In this document: positions 8,409 through 15,308 of the stretch, one piece after another | How positions within the stretch are numbered: position 1 is the stretch's first letter | Layout: each line of letters begins with the position of its first letter | Assembly: GCA_963205185.1 (NCBI GenBank) | Contig: CAUJHZ010000070.1 | Span: 49,449 to 113,448 of the forward strand | Source of the DNA: Planctomycetota bacterium | GTDB taxonomy: Bacteria > Planctomycetota > Phycisphaerae > Phycisphaerales > UBA5793 | DNA length: 64,000 nt | Direction of reading: 5' to 3' | Made by a program: the position numbers and the translations under genes | Notes under the pieces: generated by a model | Told to the model about the DNA's origin: nothing | Databases searched by the model: none | The model's input: the letters and a program-made list of their open reading frames with translations, nothing else

Positions 8409-9725
8409 ATGGCGATGATCGAATCCGAAAGTGACTCGGCGCGGCTCGACGGCCTGATCCGCTCCCTGCGGGCCATCAGCCGGTCGGATGATCCGGCCGA
8501 GATCGGCCGCCACGCCGGCCGGGGCATCCGCCATTTCATGCCTTTCGACGCCCTGGTGTCCGTGTCGGTGCGCACCCTGCCGCCCGGCCGCTACAAAGTG
8601 ACCCGCCGCATGTACGGCGACCGGCCCATGCGCAAGGCGATCGACCCCTGGCGCGAGTGGGCGAACCTCGAGACCCACACCGGCGGGCTGATCGGCGAGG
8701 CGATCCAGTCGCCCCATCCGCGCGTCTTCTCGAATCTCTATCTGCGAAACGATCCGGCGCTGGGCGACGACGTGGCCCAGTTCGGATCGTGCCTGGCCGT
8801 GCCGCTGTTCGACGGCGGCGAGGCGCTCAACTGGAACCTGCTCTTTCGCACGTCCCCCGATGGCTTCACCGCCTCGGAAGTCGAGCTTATGGTGCTCGTG
8901 AGCAACCTGCTCGGCCAGGCGACGCGCAACATGGTCACCGCGCGCAAGGTTGAAGAACTCAACGCCCGCATCACCGCCCAACTGCACGAAGTGGCCCAGC
9001 TCCAGCGCTCGCTGCTGCCCAGCCGCCTGCCCGAGATCCCGCAGATGGAGATCGTCGCGCACTATCAGCCGTGCGAGCAGGCCGGCGGCGATTACTACGA
9101 CTTCACCGAACTCGATGCGTCGGGCGGCGCCGACCCGACCCGGCCTTGGGGCGCCATCGTCGCCGACGTCGCCGGGCACGGCGCGCGGGCGGCGGTCATC
9201 ATGGCCATGATGCAGTCCATCGTGCACGCCTATCCCGCCAGCGCCAGCACCGACCCCGACGCCGTGCTCGAGCACCTCAACGAACAGATCCTCTGCAAGG
9301 GGATCGATCGCACGTTTGTCACGGCGCTGTGCATGCGCTACGACCCGGCCAGCCGCACCGTGCGCCTCGCCTCGGCCGGGCACCACCCGCCGCGCCTCAA
9401 GAAGCCCGGCGCCGAGTCGCCGGTCATGCCGCTGGTCGTCGAATCCGGCCTGCCGCTGGGCATTGAGCCGCGACTGCACCTTTCGGTCAGCGAGACGAGG
9501 CTGGAAGTGGGCGACACGCTCGTGCTCTACACCGACGGCGTCATCGAGTCGTTCAATCCGAAGCGCGAGATGTTCGGCCTCTCGCGACTCGACGAGGCGC
9601 TGCACCACTGCTCGGGCGAGCCGGGCTGCGTGGTCAACTCCGTGACGACGGCACTGCGCGAGCACGAAGCCGGCGTCGAACCCGCCGACGACCAGACGCT
9701 GCTGGTGATGAAAGTGCGCGGTTGA
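8409..9725 (+). CDS. GAF-domain PP2C-type (SpoIIE/RsbU-like) serine phosphatase
   Basis: The N-terminal 185 residues form a GAF-like sensor domain (QFGSCLAVPLFDGGE, then a segment ending LLGQATRN). A helical linker (QLHEVAQLQRSLLPSRLP) leads into a SpoIIE/PP2C phosphatase domain with the metal-binding acidic motifs GGDYYDF and VADVAGHGARAAVIMA, then the SAGHHPP and LYTDGVIE blocks and a late DDQTLLV. Such enzymes dephosphorylate anti-sigma antagonist proteins in partner-switching stress signalling. No antagonist, anti-sigma or sigma gene is adjacent, so the target is unknown. There is no membrane segment, so it is probably cytosolic. Confidence 0.9.
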   Translation: MAMIESESDSARLDGLIRSLRAISRSDDPAEIGRHAGRGIRHFMPFDALVSVSVRTLPPGRYKVTRRMYGDRPMRKAIDPWREWANLETHTGGLIGEAIQSPHPRVFSNLYLRNDPALGDDVAQFGSCLAVPLFDGGEALNWNLLFRTSPDGFTASEVELMVLVSNLLGQATRNMVTARKVEELNARITAQLHEVAQLQRSLLPSRLPEIPQMEIVAHYQPCEQAGGDYYDFTELDASGGADPTRPWGAIVADVAGHGARAAVIMAMMQSIVHAYPASASTDPDAVLEHLNEQILCKGIDRTFVTALCMRYDPASRTVRLASAGHHPPRLKKPGAESPVMPLVVESGLPLGIEPRLHLSVSETRLEVGDTLVLYTDGVIESFNPKREMFGLSRLDEALHHCSGEPGCVVNSVTTALREHEAGVEPADDQTLLVMKVRG

Positions 9726-9771
9726 TACCACCGTCCTTTGACGCTCACGCCCCTCGGCCAAGGTGATTCAC

Positions 9772-9850
9772 CGCAGAGTCCGCCGAGAGCGCCGAGAATG
9801 CCGCCGAGTCTGTTGAATCCCTTCGCGTCGTCAGCGGTCTCTGCGGCGAG
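9772..9850. repeat. 9-nt-phased CGCMGAGNN repeat remnant
   Basis: Three 9-mers follow each other: CGCAGAGTC, CGCCGAGAG, CGCCGAGAA (9772-9798). A CTCTGCGGCGAG segment in inverse orientation follows near 9838. The style matches the phased repeats that flank the GxxExxY gene at 14836 and 15273. No gene lies between the arms here. Confidence 0.5.
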
Positions 9851-9917
9851 ATTGCATTCAATCGCGATAGCGCGGTGGCCTGACCGATCGGAAGTGGAAA
9901 CATCCTGCCGCAACGAA

Positions 9918-9947
9918 CGCCGCCGGCTGCGACTGCAGCCGGCGGCG
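9918..9947. terminator. Perfect 13-bp hairpin between convergent genes
   Basis: CGCCGCCGGCTGC pairs with GCAGCCGGCGGCG across a GACT loop. There is no T-run, but its place between two convergent stops suggests a bidirectional terminator. Confidence 0.6.
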
Positions 9948-9989
9948 GTGAATGCGTGAACGATCCGCGCGGCGCGCGGCGGCGATGCG

Positions 9990-10970
9990 TCACCCCATGC
10001 CAAACAGAGGCAGGAAGAAGCCTGCCGCGTCTGCGAGGAGGCGCTTGTTCGTCGGATCGATGAGCCAGAGCCAGTCGTCCATGAGGAACTCGATCCGGAT
10101 GGCCAGCAGCGCGATGCGGCCCATGACCGTGTAGCCGAACGCCGCGCCGAAGGTGATCATGAGGAACCAGATGCCCACGCGCGCCGTGTTGCCCACCACG
10201 CCCTTGTGTTCGAGCGAGAAGAAGAAGTAGACGAGGCAGCACAGCACGCCGACGACGAGGATGAGGTTTTTGAGCGACTGCCAGGCGTCGAACCCGCCGC
10301 CGTCATCGACTACGTAGAGCGACACGATGGTGTTGCGGATCTGCGTGAGGAAGTCCGCGTGCAGGAAGCTCATGAGCCGCAGGCCGCAGAACGTACCGAT
10401 GATGAACGCCATCGGCCAGCGGCTGATCCACCCGCCCACGGGCGAAAGCCGCCACAGCAGCATGATGCCGAGAATGAGCGGAATGAGGTACGCAAGTTCG
10501 GGATGCTGATCGTCGCCGAGACCGGGCACGGCCCAGTTCCGAAGCAGGCCCGGCGCGAGTTTGCCAAGCAGGTTGGGCACGATGGTGTCCCAGAAGCCCG
10601 TCACCATCCAGTACGCCGCGCTCACGCCGATGAAGATCGACTCGGCGATCTTGTACAGCGGGTTGTCGCGGATGACGAACGAGAGCACAAAGAGCGTGAG
10701 GAACGCCGCGATCCAGGTGCCCAGCGTGCGCGACGGACTCGGCGCGTAGACCGACTGATCCGGATTGGTTCGCTCGGCTTCGAGGTAGTCCGCCATGGTC
10801 GCCTGCTCGTAGACGACCCACTGGCCATCGGGATGCTCGGCATCCACGGCCTGCGGGACGGCCCGCACGTAGGCCCGGCCAAAGCCGCCGGGCAGCACAA
10901 ACCAGCGGGCGATGAGCAACACCGCCCCGATGGCAAAGAGAATCACCCACCACCTGTTCTCGGGCTTCAT
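9990..10970 (-). CDS. Polytopic membrane protein of the MutL-like operon
   Basis: The protein has 326 residues with about seven hydrophobic helices, beginning at WWVILFAIGAVLLIARWFVL. An extracytoplasmic or cytoplasmic loop of about 60 residues follows the first helix, and later helices include ESIFIGVSAAYWMVTGFW and LILVVGVLCCLVYFFF. I do not recognise a family. It is the last gene of a tightly packed minus-strand operon; its ATG overlaps the stop of the preceding gene by 4 bp, which implies translational coupling. A structural or anchoring role in a membrane complex with its neighbours is inference. Confidence 0.75.
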   Translation of the reverse strand: MKPENRWWVILFAIGAVLLIARWFVLPGGFGRAYVRAVPQAVDAEHPDGQWVVYEQATMADYLEAERTNPDQSVYAPSPSRTLGTWIAAFLTLFVLSFVIRDNPLYKIAESIFIGVSAAYWMVTGFWDTIVPNLLGKLAPGLLRNWAVPGLGDDQHPELAYLIPLILGIMLLWRLSPVGGWISRWPMAFIIGTFCGLRLMSFLHADFLTQIRNTIVSLYVVDDGGGFDAWQSLKNLILVVGVLCCLVYFFFSLEHKGVVGNTARVGIWFLMITFGAAFGYTVMGRIALLAIRIEFLMDDWLWLIDPTNKRLLADAAGFFLPLFGMG

Positions 10971-11842
10971 TGGCGGACTCCTCTTCTGCGCTCGACGAAG
11001 TAGATCACGTTGCCCGCGATGATCAGGAAGATCATGAGCAGGTGGGCGACGAGCTGCGGCCCCATGCGGCGCTGCGCCTCGAGGTATTTGCCGCTGATGT
11101 TCTCCCCGCCGTACTTGGCCATCACGAGCGATTCATACTCCGAAGCGCCCTTGATCGCGGCGAGCAGGCCCGGCAGCTGTTGCGGGATGTAGGGATAAAG
11201 CAGCGGCGCCTGCACGCCCGTGCAGCCCGCGACGAGGCGGATCCTGTCGGGGAAGGGGGTGACGGCGTACTGCACCCATTCCTTGGTGCCCGGGTACCCG
11301 GCCGAGACGTTGATCACCAGGTCCATCTGCTGGATGTTCTCAATGCCCTGCATCATGGGGATCTCATCCGTCGCCGTGCCGCGCGAATCGGTCGTGTAGA
11401 GTTTGCGCAGGTCCGTGACGATGACTTTGATCACGCCCTCGTTGCCCGCCTTGAAGCCGAGGTTGACGTAATCCTCGCCGTAGCGCAGATGCGGGAAATC
11501 CGCCTTGATGATGCGGTTCACGGCGTTGTCGATCATCTGCCGCCCGAGGGGCCACAGGGCGATGAAGTACATCTTGTGGTGCTTCTTGATGCAGTGCAGC
11601 GTGAAGGCCGTGGCCATCGGGCCCAGCTCGCCTTCGCTGCCCGGGTCGTAGTCGAACGCGAGCAGCACCTTGGAGCCGTCGGGCAGGTTGTCGATTTCGT
11701 TGAATACGTTCGTGGCGAGGACGAGCGGCTTCTCGGGGAAAGTCGTCTTGTACTTGCCGATGACGAAAATCGGCACCGCCACGCACAGGAACATCATCAG
11801 GAAGATCCAGCGGCGGTCGAGGTTTCTGAAGAACTCAAACAT
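10967..11842 (-). CDS. Membrane-anchored alpha/beta protein with two terminal TM helices
   Basis: One TM helix near the N-terminus (IFLMMFLCVAVPIFVIG) and one at the C-terminus (HLLMIFLIIAGNVIYFVE) bracket a soluble domain of about 220 residues. That domain has alternating hydrophobic strands and helices: KVLLAFDYDPGSEGELGP, HKMYFIALWPLG, VIKVIVTDLRKLY and LVINVSAGYPGTKEW. This suggests an alpha/beta fold facing the outside of the membrane. I recognise no catalytic motif. The gene overlaps the next one by 4 bp and starts 4 bp after the previous one. Function unknown. Confidence 0.75.
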   Translation of the reverse strand: MFEFFRNLDRRWIFLMMFLCVAVPIFVIGKYKTTFPEKPLVLATNVFNEIDNLPDGSKVLLAFDYDPGSEGELGPMATAFTLHCIKKHHKMYFIALWPLGRQMIDNAVNRIIKADFPHLRYGEDYVNLGFKAGNEGVIKVIVTDLRKLYTTDSRGTATDEIPMMQGIENIQQMDLVINVSAGYPGTKEWVQYAVTPFPDRIRLVAGCTGVQAPLLYPYIPQQLPGLLAAIKGASEYESLVMAKYGGENISGKYLEAQRRMGPQLVAHLLMIFLIIAGNVIYFVERRRGVRQ

Positions 11843-11846
11843 GGGT

Positions 11847-12581
11847 TCAATCCTCTCCGGATCCGAGGTACGAACGATCGACGCCGAGCAGGATCTTGAG
11901 CGACACCGACGCCGTCCCCAGCGCGATGCCGATCATGATCGCGCGGTTGCCGGCGGTGTTGAAGATGTCCATGAGAAACACCGTGAGGTTCTCGAGCCGC
12001 AGCGTGGAAACCAGGTGCTGCAGGAACGTCGGATTCTCGATGAGCACGTCCGAGGGAATGAAGTCGGTGAGGAACACGCCTGCGGCCGTGCGGCCGAGCA
12101 GGATGACAAACGCCGTGCCCAGCAGCAGGATGGCCTCGACGTTCTTGGCCCGGAAGGCGCGAAACGCGGCGGAGGCGACGTAGAACGCGAGCATCGCGAA
12201 GATCGTCGATTGCAGCGGCACGATGAGGTACTCGTACATCCACCAGAACGGCGTGCCCGTCTGGTTGTACGTGCCGCTCCACGCAAACGCCGGGTACTGC
12301 TCGTTGGGATGCGAGCCGATCTTGAGCAGCCCGCACGCGAGCATCACCACAAAGGCGATGAGCGTGATCAGAGCGTACCCCCAGCCCGGCCGGCGGTCGG
12401 AGATCTTCTTGAGTTGCACCCGCAGCAGGTTCCCGCCGCCGAGGATGAACGCGATCGCGGCGAGGATGTCAAACCAGACCGAGACGTCTTCGCCCCACGT
12501 CTGCGTCTTGGGGATGAAGTACGCGACGATCATGACGAACCCGGCGATCGACGCGATGAGCAGAGGCGCTGTTCGTTTCAT
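11847..12581 (-). CDS. Polytopic membrane protein, about six TM helices
   Basis: The 244-residue protein is mostly membrane-embedded: APLLIASIAGFVMIVAYFI at the N-terminus, then FDILAAIAFILGGGNLL, ALITLIAFVVMLACGLL, and two or three helices in the second half (STIFAMLAFYVASAAF, AILLLGTAFVILLGR). A conserved-looking short cytoplasmic stretch (RVQLKKISDRRPGWG) follows the second helix. No known domain recognised. It lies 13 bp after the DUF6754 gene and 4 bp before the next, so it is surely co-transcribed. Confidence 0.75.
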   Translation of the reverse strand: MKRTAPLLIASIAGFVMIVAYFIPKTQTWGEDVSVWFDILAAIAFILGGGNLLRVQLKKISDRRPGWGYALITLIAFVVMLACGLLKIGSHPNEQYPAFAWSGTYNQTGTPFWWMYEYLIVPLQSTIFAMLAFYVASAAFRAFRAKNVEAILLLGTAFVILLGRTAAGVFLTDFIPSDVLIENPTFLQHLVSTLRLENLTVFLMDIFNTAGNRAIMIGIALGTASVSLKILLGVDRSYLGSGED

Positions 12582-12594
12582 CGGGAGGGGTTTC

Positions 12595-13677
12595 TCAGGT
12601 GAGTACGTTTTGCGTGAGGAAATCGACGAAGTGCTGCAGCACTTCGCTGCCGGTGGCGGAAGCCAGCGTGGTCAGGATCACGCCCAGAATGAGCAGGCCT
12701 CCGACGATCATCTTGCCCATGTCCTGGCCCTTGAGGCTGCCGAGTTCTTCGGGCGAGCCGGACAGGTAGGCCGAGGCCGCGAAGAACTCCTCGCCGATGA
12801 GCGTGTAGTCGCACGCGGCGACGAAGAACGGCAACTGGGCGGGCATCGCCGTGCCGGCGACCTGGATGGCGCCGATCGAGTTGCCCGTCTCGGCGAGAAT
12901 GAGCGACTCGGCGTAGAAGGCCCCCATGTAGAAGCACGCCGCCGGCTTCTCGCGCACCATCAGGCCCTGCAGATACGCCACATAGCCGAACTGCTCGTCG
13001 GTAACGTAGTAGATGAGGTCCTGGTTGTACGCGTCGGGCCGGCCGGCGGAAAGGTACGCCGCCTGCACCGTCTCGCGCGCCGTGGTCATGACCAGCGAGC
13101 GGCTCGTGGGCACCTCGACCTTGGCGTCGTACTCCGCGGCCGTGCGCGATACGCGAGCCAGCACCGTCATCGACGCGATGGTCTGGATTTCGTTGATGTC
13201 CTGGATGCCGGGAATGTACAGAACGCTGCGGCCCATCTCGGTGGCGCGGCCGACGGCCTCATCCACCGCTTCGAGTCCGGCGATCTTGCGCACCTTGACG
13301 GGCCTGCCTGACCTGGCGTGCGCGATCCAGAACACCACCGAGCCGCAGAAGATGAGCACCACGAGCAGCAACCAGCCGCGATCGAGATCGAAGATGTGCT
13401 CATCGACCCACTGCATCGACTCGCTGCGGCCCGAGGCGGCGTCGGCGGTTGCCTCTGTCCCAGCCTCTTCAGGCAGCGCGGCGGCTTCTTCGGGAGCGCT
13501 GGCCTGCGCAGGCTCGCCCGGCGCTTCGGCCGTCGGCTCCTGGGTGGTCGGCTCCGCGGTCGGCTGGGGATCCTGCGACCAGGCCGGCTGGCACGGGCCG
13601 CCGATCGCCAGTGCGGCGAGCAGCACGAGTGCAGGGGCCACTGACCAGCGGCCCATCCACCGGATCGGATTGTGCAT
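12595..13677 (-). CDS. DUF6754 membrane protein
   Basis: Residues 1-34 form a signal sequence. An extracytoplasmic Pro/Ala/Glu/Thr-rich linker follows (about 35-95), then a TM helix (WLLLVVLIFCGSVVFWIA). The conserved soluble domain (about 125-330) includes GRSVLYIPGIQDINEIQTIASMTVL written here in parts, and the glycine-rich segments YFMGAFYAE-like and AGTAMPAQLPFFVAACDYTLIGEEFFAA. A final helix (MIVGGLLILGVILTTLA) closes the protein. I recall DUF6754 from planctomycetes and Chloroflexi beside a MutL-like protein; function is not known. It is 7 bp downstream of the barrel/KOW gene. Confidence 0.75.
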   Translation of the reverse strand: MHNPIRWMGRWSVAPALVLLAALAIGGPCQPAWSQDPQPTAEPTTQEPTAEAPGEPAQASAPEEAAALPEEAGTEATADAASGRSESMQWVDEHIFDLDRGWLLLVVLIFCGSVVFWIAHARSGRPVKVRKIAGLEAVDEAVGRATEMGRSVLYIPGIQDINEIQTIASMTVLARVSRTAAEYDAKVEVPTSRSLVMTTARETVQAAYLSAGRPDAYNQDLIYYVTDEQFGYVAYLQGLMVREKPAACFYMGAFYAESLILAETGNSIGAIQVAGTAMPAQLPFFVAACDYTLIGEEFFAASAYLSGSPEELGSLKGQDMGKMIVGGLLILGVILTTLASATGSEVLQHFVDFLTQNVLT

Positions 13678-13684
13678 CCATCAC

Positions 13685-14812
13685 CTACCCTTCGATGAGT
13701 TCGACGTTCGCGCGCGGCACCGTAACAGTTTCTCCCGAGTCGAAGCGGACTTCAAGTACCCGGGCTTTGGAACCTGAACCCAGCACCGCCGGCTCAGGCG
13801 GCAGATTGTTCACCGCGCCGATCAACCCGAAGTACGGATCACGAATGATCCGCACCATGGTACCGACTTCCAGCAGCCCCGCCACGTTGCGGGCCCCGGC
13901 GTCGGCCGCGGCGGGCGCTGTCGAAATGGGCACCACGATCTCGGGCCGCATCACGCCCGCGCGGATCTGCGTGGCGCCGTTCACGGCCGCCTCGTGGCCC
14001 TTGTGGCTGTCGAGAAGTTCGAACGTCCGCTGAGCCATGGCGATGTCGCCAAAGCCCTCGGTGATGATCAGCGTGATGCCCGCCTGTTCCGAGCCCGTAA
14101 TGGCCACGCCCAGGTCGTAGCCGAGCACTTCTTTCAGGTCGGCGTCGTCGATGCCGCCGGAGACGATCGCCGCCACACCCACGCGGATCGCCTTCTTCAC
14201 CGCGGTGTAGTACATGCGCGCGCCGCCGACAATGACGCAGCCTTTCATGTCGTCGGTGATGAGATCTTCGGTGAGTTCCTGAGAGTGCTCCTTGCACGCC
14301 ATGCGGATGGGCCCGAACGTCTCGCCGCCGATGCCGAAGATGCCCTGGATGAATGCGACCTCGGCTTCGATGACCACACCTTCATTGGGGATGACTTCGA
14401 CGACCGTACCTGTGAGATAGGCGCCAACCTGCACGGGAATGGGCGCGCCGCGCACGATGACCTGGCCGGTAACCGGCGAGATGGTCTCGATGGTGCCGGC
14501 CACCTTGGATTTGATCTCGTTCTTGAAGAAGCCGAAGATGCCCGGCGAGCGGGCAAGGACATCGCCCTCGGCGATGGTCTGGCCTTCTTTGGCGATCATG
14601 CAGCCGGGCACGTCGCCGGGCGGCATCGAGAGCAGATTGGCCATGTTCACGGGCGTGACGTCGCCGGGCATGAAGGTCTGGGCGACAATGTCGCGCGCCT
14701 TGACCTTGTCGCCGACCTTCACGAGCACATCGCCCGGAATCGGCAGCACCCGCCGCGTGCGAAAGGTCATCTTCGGAGTAACTTTGAGTCCAGGTGTATA
14801 TGCGTTAGCCAT
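13685..14812 (-). CDS. Barrel-sandwich/KOW-like soluble protein of the MutL-like operon
   Basis: The N-terminal part (about 20-150) has lipoyl/biotin-carrier-like hairpins (PGDVLVKVGDKVKARDIV, KVAGTIETISPVTGQVIV) of the barrel-sandwich type seen in RnfC and NqrA, but no MKM-type modified lysine. A glycine-rich alpha/beta middle follows (GCVIVGGARMYYTAVKKAI, AAIVSGGIDDADLKE, LIITEGFGDIAM). The last 70 residues resemble a KOW motif (VAGLLEVGTMVRIIRDPYFGLIGAV). The ATG at 14812 (MANAYTPG) was chosen over one ten codons upstream that would run toward the flanking repeat. Role unknown; scaffold between the ATPase and membrane proteins is inference. Confidence 0.75.
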   Translation of the reverse strand: MANAYTPGLKVTPKMTFRTRRVLPIPGDVLVKVGDKVKARDIVAQTFMPGDVTPVNMANLLSMPPGDVPGCMIAKEGQTIAEGDVLARSPGIFGFFKNEIKSKVAGTIETISPVTGQVIVRGAPIPVQVGAYLTGTVVEVIPNEGVVIEAEVAFIQGIFGIGGETFGPIRMACKEHSQELTEDLITDDMKGCVIVGGARMYYTAVKKAIRVGVAAIVSGGIDDADLKEVLGYDLGVAITGSEQAGITLIITEGFGDIAMAQRTFELLDSHKGHEAAVNGATQIRAGVMRPEIVVPISTAPAAADAGARNVAGLLEVGTMVRIIRDPYFGLIGAVNNLPPEPAVLGSGSKARVLEVRFDSGETVTVPRANVELIEG

Positions 14813-14835
14813 TCTCTTACTCTCAGAACATTTTT

Positions 14836-14869
14836 GCCGCAAAAGGGCTCAAGAAGCGCAAAAGGAGTC
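14836..14869. repeat. Left inverted-repeat arm flanking the GxxExxY gene
   Basis: The arm reads GCCGCAAAAGGGCTCAAGAA then GCGCAAAAGGAGTC and is an imperfect inverted copy of 15273-15308. It begins 24 bp upstream of the barrel/KOW gene start and includes the last two bases of the GxxExxY stop codon. Confidence 0.75.
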
Positions 14870-15266
14870 AAACGGGATCGAGGACGTACTTCTTTACGAA
14901 GAGCCGTGGCGTTCCTAAGTTGATGAGCAGCCCATGCTTGATGCGGCAGCCGCGCAGATATCCGAGAATCTGTGCCACGTGGTCGTCCGTTACAGCGCGC
15001 TTCGCCTTGACTTCTACAATGATCTGCCTTGCAACGAGCATGTCAGCGAAGTACTCGCCAAGCTCCGTCCCGTCTTCGTCCCGAACCATCAGTGAATGCT
15101 GCGTCTCCACTTCGAGTCCCGCTTTCTGCAGCCGGATGGCGAGACCCGTTTCGTACACTCTCTCCATGTGGCCGTGGCGGAGGAACCGATGAAGCGAGAA
15201 CGCCGTTTCGCGAATGAGATCGCACAGTTCGAAGATCCGCTTCTCGCAAAGCTCTGTCTCAGCCAC
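14868..15266 (-). CDS. GxxExxY protein (PD-(D/E)XK nuclease-fold family)
   Basis: The 132-residue protein carries the family name motif G-H-M-E-R-V-Y-E, then the nuclease-fold core: LEVETQHSLMVRDEDGTELGEYFADMLV in parts, where the aspartate of FADMLV and the E-V-K of IIVEVKAKRAV form the expected PD-(D/E)XK pattern, followed by HVAQILGYLRG and HGLLINLGTPRLFVKKYV. The GTG start at 15266 has GGAG 8 nt upstream. Biochemical role is unknown; the family (PDDEXK_3) is common in environmental bacteria. It interrupts an otherwise tight operon and is bounded by 34-36 bp inverted repeats, which suggests a recently acquired cassette. Confidence 0.88.
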   Translation of the reverse strand: MAETELCEKRIFELCDLIRETAFSLHRFLRHGHMERVYETGLAIRLQKAGLEVETQHSLMVRDEDGTELGEYFADMLVARQIIVEVKAKRAVTDDHVAQILGYLRGCRIKHGLLINLGTPRLFVKKYVLDPV

Positions 15267-15272
15267 CTCTAT

Positions 15273-15308
15273 GTCTCCACTTTTGCGTCTCTTGTGCCTC
15301 TTTGCGGC
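15273..15308. repeat. Right inverted-repeat arm flanking the GxxExxY gene
   Basis: On the minus strand it reads GCCGCAAAGAGGCACAAGAG then ACGCAAAAGTGGAGAC and aligns with the left arm over its whole length with a few mismatches and two single-base gaps. It abuts the stop codon of the MutL-like gene and supplies the GGAG ribosome-binding site of the GxxExxY gene. Confidence 0.75.

Larger units (their letters stand above)
14836..15308. mobile_element. Candidate 0.47-kb GxxExxY cassette with inverted repeats
   Basis: The unit consists of two 34-36 bp inverted arms with a single nuclease-fold gene between them, placed exactly between two operon genes. There is no transposase. Movement by a MITE-like or homing-like route is inference from structure alone. 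Confidence 0.45.

Noticed and set aside
8349..9761. 470-codon frame antisense to the PP2C gene
   Set aside because: No domain, His/Arg-rich composition typical of antisense frames; the sense frame has clear PP2C motifs.
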